This document shows positions 18,015-24,423 of a stretch of DNA of 64,000 nt, piece after piece. Below the pieces are notes generated by a model. The model saw nothing but the letters and a program-made list of their open reading frames with translations. It had not been told where the DNA came from and ran no database searches. Origin of the DNA: an uncultured Lachnospiraceae bacterium (lineage in GTDB: Bacteria; Bacillota; Clostridia; Lachnospirales; Lachnospiraceae); assembly GCA_947176505.1 (NCBI GenBank), contig CAMWQW010000015.1, positions 38,553 to 102,552 on the forward strand. Direction: 5' to 3'. Position 1 is the first letter of the stretch, and the number at the start of each line of letters is the position of its first letter. A program made the position numbers and the translations under genes.

Positions 18015-19025
18015 ATGGTCTACTTATTATCTGAGAGACAGGGAACATTTATCAGAGCATCTATTTACGATCATTGCAATTTTGCTTGTCAATATTGTGC
18101 TGCTGACATGGGGATGGAGAACCATACGCCAACTTGCCTGCAGGCTCCGCTATTGAATACAGAGGATTATATCAGAAATATGAAATGGTTGGCACAGCAT
18201 GGTTTTCGAATTATATCCTTTACTGGCGGCGAGCCTTTGCTGAATCCTGATTTTGCCCGGATTGCAGAGGGATGCAGACCTTTTTTTGAAACAATGGAAA
18301 TAACAACAAACGGAACAAAACTCTTGGAGAATATACAGGCAGTAAAAAAATACATTGATGTTTTGAAAATCTCCATAGATGCCTATGATAAGGAGCTTGC
18401 TGTTCGGATTGCGCATAATGATATGGCACGAAATACGATGAGTGTAATTGAAGAGAGTTGCAGGGACGGAATCAAAAAAATCGGTTTTAATTTTGTATAT
18501 ATGAAACAGAATGAAAAGGAGCTGCCAAAGTTGATTGATTATGCGGGCAGACTGCGCGAGAAATACGGTACGGATATTTATATCAGTATACTGGACTTGT
18601 ATTATTCCCGTGGCAACAGAGCATTCTGGAAGGAGCAGTTTGTAGATTTATCTACTGTCAGAGAGCAGATTGAGAGAAATGGGATACAAATTAATCGAAG
18701 ATTACGGGTTGGCTGTGACTCTTATAATTTTATCTGCAATGGGATTGTAGTGAACATGAAGGACAGTATTTCATGTACGCATAGGGCAAAAATTTGCGAG
18801 CGATGTACGGAGTATTGTCAGGAGGGTATTTATTCCTTAAAACATTCTGCAAGCGGCTGGCTCAGTGTATGTCCATCAAATACACTTTCACTGGGCACAT
18901 TGTTAAACGGCAGGACAAATGAAAAAGAGGCGCATGAAATGATCGATCAATATGTTACAACAATAAATGAAATCAAAAGAGTCGATCATACCGGAATGAT
19001 ATTTAGGGAGAAAATTGATGAGTGA
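18015..19025 (+). CDS. Radical SAM protein with C-terminal cysteine cluster
   Basis: 336-residue MoaA-like radical SAM enzyme. The cluster motif CNFACQYC (Cys21, Cys25, Cys28) would bind the SAM-cleaving 4Fe-4S cluster, and SFTGGEPLLNPDF (69-80) is the SAM-binding GGEP motif. ITTNGTKL and DVLKISIDAYDKE continue the TIM-barrel pattern. The C-terminal third has further cysteines (CDSYNFIC, CTHRAKICERCTEYC, and SVCPSN) that could hold an auxiliary cluster, but their spacing is not the classic SPASM motif. The substrate is unknown. Start ATG 18015 follows AAGGAG. It overlaps the next gene by eight bases, which argues that it works with the AspRS-like protein. Confidence 0.85.
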   Translation: MVYLLSERQGTFIRASIYDHCNFACQYCAADMGMENHTPTCLQAPLLNTEDYIRNMKWLAQHGFRIISFTGGEPLLNPDFARIAEGCRPFFETMEITTNGTKLLENIQAVKKYIDVLKISIDAYDKELAVRIAHNDMARNTMSVIEESCRDGIKKIGFNFVYMKQNEKELPKLIDYAGRLREKYGTDIYISILDLYYSRGNRAFWKEQFVDLSTVREQIERNGIQINRRLRVGCDSYNFICNGIVVNMKDSISCTHRAKICERCTEYCQEGIYSLKHSASGWLSVCPSNTLSLGTLLNGRTNEKEAHEMIDQYVTTINEIKRVDHTGMIFREKIDE

Positions 19026-19935
19026 GATTAAGAGACATCTACAGAAGCAGGAAGTGAGAGGATGTTTGTCAGCGGCTTGCGATGTCAAGCAAACAGCAAG
19101 AGATTTTTTTCAGGAGAGAGGATTTCGGGAGTTTGATACACCAATCTTAATTCCGCGGACAGGGGAAAGATATAATACCACTTTTAATGTTGATTTAGAC
19201 GGAAATCCGGCAATGTTGGCGGATTCGCCGCAGATATGCAAGATGATGCTGATGATGGCTGGATATGAGAAATACTATCAGTTTGCTCATTGCTTTCGGT
19301 CGATTGCTCGGGAGGACAATCCTGATACTAGATTGAGCGAGTTCATACAATTGGATATAGAAGTGCGGGATATTGATTTTGATGGTTTGGTGTGCTTGGC
19401 GGAACAATTTATGATACGTCTTTGCAAATCATTGCATAGATTCCCCAAGGTTACCTATTTGGAAGGTTTTGAATGTCTTGAAAAGTATGGGGAAGCGATG
19501 AAGCCTGATTTGCGAGAATGTGCGGAAGATTTATCGGTAGTCTTTATCAAGCGGCTGCCTTTGGTAAGTAGGAGTGGTGTGCCGTTTCATCATATTTTTG
19601 CAAAACCGCATCAGGAAAGTGTCGAATGGAAAAACGAAGAAATGGCGAGTTATGCGACAGAATCTTTTGATATCATCCTAAATGGAATAGAAGTCGGCGG
19701 CGGAGACCTTCGCATTATGGATGTAGAAATGCAGCGAAGACTAATGGGCATATTTGATGTTGATGAAAAGCTATATACAGGATATCTGGAGATGCTGGCA
19801 GAAAGTAAGGAACACCAGAGTGGCGGTTTTGCAATTGGTTTGGAGCGGCTGCTCATGGCTTTATTATCTGTGGACAATATCTGTCAGACAGTTGCGTTTC
19901 CCAATATCTATATGAGTAGAGATTGGTGCTTGTAA
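19018..19935 (+). CDS. Free-standing AspRS-like class II synthetase catalytic core
   Basis: 305-residue protein matching the catalytic domain of bacterial aspartyl-tRNA synthetase but lacking the N-terminal anticodon-binding OB domain and the bacterial GAD insertion. Motif 1 region is FREFDTPIL. Motif 2 starts CFRSIARED and ends EFIQLDIE, and motif 3 is GGFAIGLERL with the ATP-binding Arg277. The aspartate-pocket elements of AspRS seem retained: ADSPQICKMMLMM near residue 70 and GGGDLRIMD. Known paralogs of this size include archaeal-type asparagine synthetase and lysyl-transfer enzymes such as EpmA. I infer activation of aspartate or a similar amino acid as an adenylate for transfer to something other than a cognate tRNA. 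ATG 19018 overlaps the radical SAM stop. Confidence 0.85.
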   Translation: MSEIKRHLQKQEVRGCLSAACDVKQTARDFFQERGFREFDTPILIPRTGERYNTTFNVDLDGNPAMLADSPQICKMMLMMAGYEKYYQFAHCFRSIAREDNPDTRLSEFIQLDIEVRDIDFDGLVCLAEQFMIRLCKSLHRFPKVTYLEGFECLEKYGEAMKPDLRECAEDLSVVFIKRLPLVSRSGVPFHHIFAKPHQESVEWKNEEMASYATESFDIILNGIEVGGGDLRIMDVEMQRRLMGIFDVDEKLYTGYLEMLAESKEHQSGGFAIGLERLLMALLSVDNICQTVAFPNIYMSRDWCL

Positions 19936-19946
19936 GAGGGGAAAAT

Positions 19947-20468
19947 ATGGGAAATAAAAGAATTGTGTTTCACTATGGAAATCTGCCGAAATGTAAGACA
20001 AATAAATTGCATCTTCAGGACAGCAAATGGGTTCATTTTCACCTAGATGAGCCATGGGCATATTCCGCTGATAAAAAAATAATGTTAAAGCATATCTATT
20101 GCTTTCGGGATATTGAGGCGGTGAGATATGTAAATGTGTATGTGTTTTCCTATAAGAGCCAAGCATATTTTCTGCATACCGTTATGGCAGAGTGGGTTGC
20201 ATATATCCTTAATATTTATGGTAAGGGCACGTTAAGTGAATCGTTTATTTCTGCGATGGTACAATGCATGGAATTTTATATAAATAAGAAAAAGGACGAA
20301 TGGCTGCATGAGCGTAAGAAGCGCTTTTCGATTTCGGAATATGAACATAAAGACATTTCAGTAAGGTGCCTTGCAGAGGAAATGATTACGACATATAATG
20401 GAATAGATATGAACTTATATGGCGAGTGTGATCCGGATTGGAGGATATTGGAAAAATACGGATTGTAG
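19947..20468 (+). CDS. Unknown protein in the radical SAM/AspRS-like cassette
   Basis: 173-residue protein with no domain I recognise. It opens MGNKRIVFHYGNLPKCKTNK and contains an aromatic-rich region (KWVHFHLDEPWAYSADKK), then a likely amphipathic helix LHTVMAEWVAYILNIYG, and ends CDPDWRILEKYGL. No signal peptide or clear membrane segment is visible. ATG 19947 is preceded by AGAGGGG and lies 11 bases after the synthetase-like gene, so it is almost certainly co-translated with it. An upstream in-frame start at 19923 is less likely because it overlaps the previous gene and has no ribosome binding site. By context it may be the substrate, carrier or a third enzyme. Confidence 0.7.
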   Translation: MGNKRIVFHYGNLPKCKTNKLHLQDSKWVHFHLDEPWAYSADKKIMLKHIYCFRDIEAVRYVNVYVFSYKSQAYFLHTVMAEWVAYILNIYGKGTLSESFISAMVQCMEFYINKKKDEWLHERKKRFSISEYEHKDISVRCLAEEMITTYNGIDMNLYGECDPDWRILEKYGL

Positions 20469-20487
20469 CATTGTCGGGAGGCGCACT

Positions 20488-21411
20488 ATGATACTGAGCG
20501 TAAGCCGCAGGACGGATATTCCCAATTACTATTCGGACTGGTTTTTAAACAGAATAAAAGAAGGTTATCTGTATGTGCGCAATCCGATGAATGCTCATCA
20601 AGTCAGTAAGATTATACTGTCGCCTGAATTGGTGGACTGTATCGTGTTCTGGACAAAGAATCCGGAGCCGATGCTTGACAGACTGGAGGAACTGGCGCCA
20701 TATCCGTTTTACTTCCAATTTACGCTTACAGGATACGGCAGTGATATCGAATGTAATGTTCCTCACAAAAAGAGACGAATGATTCCGATTTTTCAGGAAT
20801 TGTCACGTAGAATCGGGCAGGAAAGAGTGATCTGGCGGTATGACCCGATTCTTTTTACACAGAAATATACACCGGAATATCACTTGAAAGCTTTTGAGCA
20901 GATTGCCGATGCCATACGGGGATATACTTCGAAATGTGTGATTAGTTTTGTGGATGCATATACCAAGAATGCAAAAAGTATGGCGGCACTCGCTCCATAT
21001 ATGCTGCCGGACGGTGAATTGACAGCATTTGCAGGGGAAATTGCACGTATAGCGGCTGAAAATAGCATGAGGGTCGGAAGCTGTGCGGAGAAAATCGACC
21101 TTGCAGATTGCGGAATTGAACATAATTGCTGTATTGACAAGGAACTGATTGAGAAGATTACGGGTAGCTGTATACAGGCGGGGAAGGACAAGAATCAGCG
21201 GATAGAGTGTGGCTGCGTTGAGAGTATTGAAGTCGGAACATATGATACATGCCGAAACGACTGCCTGTACTGCTATGCGAACAACAGCAGAGAGCGGATT
21301 CTACGGACAAGCAGTCTGTACGATGTCACGTCTCCGATTCTGTGCGGACAGATTACGGAAGAAGACAGAATTACGGAGCGGAAAGTGAAATCTTTGAGGA
21401 AAGATGTGTAG
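20488..21411 (+). CDS. DUF1848 family protein (cysteine-rich, radical-SAM-like)
   Basis: 307-residue protein of the DUF1848 family. Features: the opening MILSVSRRTDIPNYYSDWF, the strand VFWTKNPEPMLDRL, the central FQFTLTGYGSDIECNVP, and the C-terminal cysteine cluster CGCVESIEVGTYDTC followed by CLYCYAN, which could bind an iron-sulfur cluster. RRTDIPA/N and FWTKNP are the usual hallmarks. The reaction is unknown; the fold is thought to be related to radical SAM barrels, but the CxxxCxxC motif is at the C-terminus rather than the N-terminus. GGGAGG lies seven bases before the ATG, and the gene follows the unknown cassette protein by 19 bases, so it may be part of the same operon. Confidence 0.8.
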   Translation: MILSVSRRTDIPNYYSDWFLNRIKEGYLYVRNPMNAHQVSKIILSPELVDCIVFWTKNPEPMLDRLEELAPYPFYFQFTLTGYGSDIECNVPHKKRRMIPIFQELSRRIGQERVIWRYDPILFTQKYTPEYHLKAFEQIADAIRGYTSKCVISFVDAYTKNAKSMAALAPYMLPDGELTAFAGEIARIAAENSMRVGSCAEKIDLADCGIEHNCCIDKELIEKITGSCIQAGKDKNQRIECGCVESIEVGTYDTCRNDCLYCYANNSRERILRTSSLYDVTSPILCGQITEEDRITERKVKSLRKDV

Positions 21412-21444
21412 GAAGATATACAAGGGAAGAGGAGAACGGAAATC

Positions 21445-22182
21445 GTGATAAAACCGGAAATGATTATTTTCGATTACGGGCATACGCTGCTTTATGAGCC
21501 GGGTTTTGACGCGAAACGGTGTGAGGAGGCGGCTTATCCGTATATTATTAGTAATCCGCGGAAGCTTTCGATAGAGCAGATTTATGAACATGTTCAGAGA
21601 ATGTTCGGGCAGTTCAAAACGCAGAGAGACAGTGGTATAGAGATTCACGAATGGCAGTTTATGAGGCTGGTTTATGAATATCTGGGGATACAATTCAGCA
21701 TTTCTTATGAAGAACTGGAAGAAATTGAATGGAATGCCGCTTCAGAAGGCGCAGTGATGCCCTATGCGGAAGAAATGCTGGATTATTTGAATGAAAATGG
21801 CATAAGGACAGCGGTCATCAGCAATATCGGCTGGTCCGGCAACGCGCTGACTAATAGAGTCAACAGATTGCTGCCACGCAACAAGTTCGAGTTTGTTATG
21901 GCGTCCAGTGATTATGTCATCAGAAAGCCCAATAAGATGCTGTTTGAAATTGCACTAAAGAAGACGGGGCTGCCTGCGGAGCAGGTCTGGTACTGTGGTG
22001 ACAGCATGGAGAATGATGTGATTGGCGCACATAGCGCAGGCATGTATTCTGTTTTGTATGAGGGGGATACGCCGGAGGAAATCAATCCTTATAGACATCA
22101 GAATGACGGCTTGACGGCGGATTTTGAGTATCTGCATATTCATGACTGGCGTGAAATGGTGAAGGTTTTGAAAGAGCTGTAA
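21445..22182 (+). CDS. HAD-superfamily hydrolase-like protein with altered motif I
   Basis: 245-residue HAD protein. Motif I reads FDYGHTL, so the nucleophile Asp10 is present, but the second Asp of the usual DxD is Gly12. Motif II is AVISNIGWSG, motif III RKPNKMLFEIALKK and motif IV WYCGDSMENDVIGAHSAGM. Haloacid dehalogenase-type enzymes also lack the second Asp, so the protein may not be a phosphatase; alternatively it has low activity. Start is GTG 21445 after AGGAG. It lies 33 bases after the DUF1848 gene on the same strand. Confidence 0.8.
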   Translation: MIKPEMIIFDYGHTLLYEPGFDAKRCEEAAYPYIISNPRKLSIEQIYEHVQRMFGQFKTQRDSGIEIHEWQFMRLVYEYLGIQFSISYEELEEIEWNAASEGAVMPYAEEMLDYLNENGIRTAVISNIGWSGNALTNRVNRLLPRNKFEFVMASSDYVIRKPNKMLFEIALKKTGLPAEQVWYCGDSMENDVIGAHSAGMYSVLYEGDTPEEINPYRHQNDGLTADFEYLHIHDWREMVKVLKEL

Positions 22183-22267
22183 CAGAAAGTATGTAATGAT
22201 GAGAAATGATAGCAATAAAGCGCAGTGTACACAAGGAGAAAGAGAACGTGGAGAAGGAGAAAAGCTT

Positions 22268-23053
22268 ATGTATCAACATCATGAAGAATCGATAGAGAAC
22301 ATGAAAAAGTATTTTGAAGATATGGGAGCCATAGCGTTGATTCTCGGAGGGTCGGTTGCAAAAGGAAAGGCGCGCCCGGATTCGGATTTGGACGGCATGG
22401 TGATTTTGACGGATGAAGATTATGCCGAGAGGGAAAAGAAAGGTGCGACAACGGAAGTGGTGGAAGGACACTGTACCTATGAAGGAGGGTATTTTGACGT
22501 AAAATACATGACGAAAGGTTATCTTGCGGAACTTGCGGCAAAAGGCAGCGAGCCGGCGAGAAACGGCTTTACAGGCGCCAAGATTCTTTTTACACACGAT
22601 CCGGACATTGAAAGGATGATAGTAGATATTCCCGTGTTTCAGACAAAAGAAAAAGACGAAAAAATGCTGTCTTTTTATTCGGATTTCTGGCTGAACTATT
22701 ATTACTTCTTAAAAAGCTGCCCTGTTGACGGTTATATGAGAATGAGGACGATTGCGGAAATCATTTATGATTTGTACAGGCTGGTTTTGCAGGAACATGA
22801 AATCTTGTTTGATTGTAACAGACGGCTGGAGGAGCAGGTGGAAGCAATAGGTGCGGATATGGCAAGACTGGTGAGTTATGCCCGCATACTTGAAAAAACA
22901 CAAGCAGAGGAAGACGCAGATAAATTCGTAGAATGTTTCTTAAAAATTACGACGTATAAGCCTCCGACAGACATGTCGGTAGTTTTTACTACATATTCTA
23001 AGGATTTTCAAGAATGGTGGAGAGAATACAGACCGAATATCAACGAGTGGTGA
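22268..23053 (+). CDS. Nucleotidyltransferase-fold protein
   Basis: 261 residues with the polymerase-beta-type nucleotidyltransferase motif LGGSVAKGKARPDSDLDGMV (26-45): the GGSVAKG turn followed by Asp40 and Asp42, which would bind metal. The C-terminal two-thirds is helical and may be a substrate-recognition domain, as in aminoglycoside or tRNA-type transferases, though no subfamily was recognised. AAGGAG precedes the ATG at 22268; an upstream in-frame ATG at 22196 is rejected because it would place this ribosome binding site within the gene. Flanked by two HAD proteins on the same strand. Confidence 0.75.
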   Translation: MYQHHEESIENMKKYFEDMGAIALILGGSVAKGKARPDSDLDGMVILTDEDYAEREKKGATTEVVEGHCTYEGGYFDVKYMTKGYLAELAAKGSEPARNGFTGAKILFTHDPDIERMIVDIPVFQTKEKDEKMLSFYSDFWLNYYYFLKSCPVDGYMRMRTIAEIIYDLYRLVLQEHEILFDCNRRLEEQVEAIGADMARLVSYARILEKTQAEEDADKFVECFLKITTYKPPTDMSVVFTTYSKDFQEWWREYRPNINEW

Positions 23054-23105
23054 TAGCGATAACTGTTGTTAGCAGAGCAAAGCAAAATATGAGAGGAAAA
23101 TTTCT

Positions 23106-23825
23106 ATGTATCAGTACATATTGTTTGACTTAGACGGAACATTGACGAATCCGAAAATAGGCATTACAAGCTGTGTGCAGTATGCACTTCGCAAGTTCGG
23201 GATTGAAGAGCCGGATTTGGATAAGCTGGAGCCCTTTATCGGACCGCCGCTGTTAGATAGTTTTCGGGAATTTTATGGATTTGATGATGAGAAGGGGCAG
23301 CAGGCGGTTGCCTATTACAGAGAGAGGTTTTCTGATATCGGTCTGTTTGAGAACGCAATCTATCCGGGGATGGTGCAGATGCTTGAGCGTCTGCAAAAGT
23401 CGGGACGGCATCTGGCGGTAGCGTCCAGCAAGCCCACCGTGTTTGTGAAGCGGATTTTAGAGCATTTTGGGATACTTGCGTATTTTGATGTGGTGGTGGG
23501 GAGCGAGCTTGATGGGACGCGGGTTAAGAAAGAGGAAGTCGTGGAGGAAGCACTGCGGCAACTTCTGTATGGCGGGAATCAAGTGAATGACGTCAGCACA
23601 GAAATGTTAACAGATAGAAAAGAGATAGATGATATGTGCATGGAATCTCGGCATGACATCGTTATGGTAGGTGACAGGAAGTACGATATCGAAGGCGCCA
23701 AGGCATATCGCATTGATTCTGTCGGCGTAGCATACGGATATGCTGCTGACGGCGAACTGGAAGAGGCAGGCGCCGATATGATTGTGGGGACGGTGGAGGA
23801 ACTGGAGAGAGTATTGATGCGGTAA
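23106..23825 (+). CDS. HAD hydrolase, phosphoglycolate phosphatase-like
   Basis: 239-residue HAD phosphatase with motif I FDLDGTLTN (Asp8 and Asp10 both present), cap-domain segment FIGPPLLDSFREF, motif II AVASSKPT, a Lys in VKKEEVVEEAL and motif IV MVGDRKYDIEGAKA. The FIGPPL turn is characteristic of the Gph/pyrophosphatase-like subgroup that cleaves phosphoglycolate, pyrophosphate or nucleoside monophosphates. Between motif III and motif IV there is an unusual insert of about 20 residues (GGNQVNDVSTEMLTDRK) not found in typical members. A start with GAGAGGAAAA upstream supports the ATG. Confidence 0.85.
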   Translation: MYQYILFDLDGTLTNPKIGITSCVQYALRKFGIEEPDLDKLEPFIGPPLLDSFREFYGFDDEKGQQAVAYYRERFSDIGLFENAIYPGMVQMLERLQKSGRHLAVASSKPTVFVKRILEHFGILAYFDVVVGSELDGTRVKKEEVVEEALRQLLYGGNQVNDVSTEMLTDRKEIDDMCMESRHDIVMVGDRKYDIEGAKAYRIDSVGVAYGYAADGELEEAGADMIVGTVEELERVLMR

Positions 23826-23839
23826 ATTTGAAAAAAGGA

Positions 23840-23899
23840 TTGACATTCATATAAGACTGTAGTAGTCTGTAATTAACAAGCAGACTACTACAGTCTTAT
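23840..23899 (+). promoter_or_regulatory. Promoter and BlaI-type operator
   Basis: TTGACA (23840-23845) is followed after 17 bases by TAGTCT as the likely -10. A perfect inverted repeat with 19-bp arms (23851-23869 and 23881-23899) overlaps the spacer, -10 and start region. Each arm contains TGTAGTA or its complement TACTACA, the half-site of BlaI/MecI repressors. Binding here would block the blaI-blaR promoter, giving autoregulation. Confidence 0.8.
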
Positions 23900-23933
23900 T
23901 GCGGTTTTAAACAGAGAAAGGCAGGAATAAAAG

Positions 23934-24302
23934 ATGGAGCAAGAGACAACTAAATTATTTGATTCGGAATTAAAAGTCATGGGGATTCTCTGGAATGAAG
24001 GAGATGTCCCGGCAAAACATATAGCGGATTTATTGACAAAAGAGCTTGGTTGGAATAAGAATACGACGTACACGTTAATTAAACGTTGTATCAAGAAAGG
24101 TGCAATTGAACGTTCGGAGCCGAATTTTATGTGCCATGCACTTATAGCAAAAGAAGCCGTTCAGGAGGCGGAGACGACCGAGCTGATCAACAAGGTTTAT
24201 GACGGCTCCGCGGATAAGCTGTTTGCTGCCCTGCTTGGCAGGAAAAAGCTTTCCGCAAAGCAGATTGAAAAGCTAAAGCAGATTGTTGCGGATTTTGAAT
24301 GA
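23934..24302 (+). CDS. BlaI/MecI/CopY family transcriptional repressor
   Basis: 122-residue winged-helix repressor. The N-terminus LFDSELKVMGILWNEGDV and the recognition region LGWNKNTTYTLIKRCIKKGAI match the BlaI family (usual form WNxxTVxTxLxRLxxKG). The C-terminal helix region LLGRKKLSAKQIEKLKQIV is the dimerisation and cleavage part; family repressors are inactivated by proteolysis there when the cognate sensor is triggered. It sits directly behind a large palindromic operator and 121 bases ahead of its probable sensor. The target genes other than its own operon are not visible. Confidence 0.92.
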   Translation: MEQETTKLFDSELKVMGILWNEGDVPAKHIADLLTKELGWNKNTTYTLIKRCIKKGAIERSEPNFMCHALIAKEAVQEAETTELINKVYDGSADKLFAALLGRKKLSAKQIEKLKQIVADFE

Positions 24303-24423
24303 GGTGATAATCCGGGCTATGCAAACTGGTTTGAGACATATGTGGGGAATGAAGTAATGGAATATTTTTACGATTTCCGTGGCAGAATCTGTGCACAGAC
24401 AGCACAGGGATAAGGAGAAGACT

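Noticed and set aside
24303-24423. Upstream in-frame start for the BlaR1-like gene at 24379
   Set aside because: AAGGAG lies directly before ATG 24424, and the residues upstream of it do not form part of the first membrane helix.
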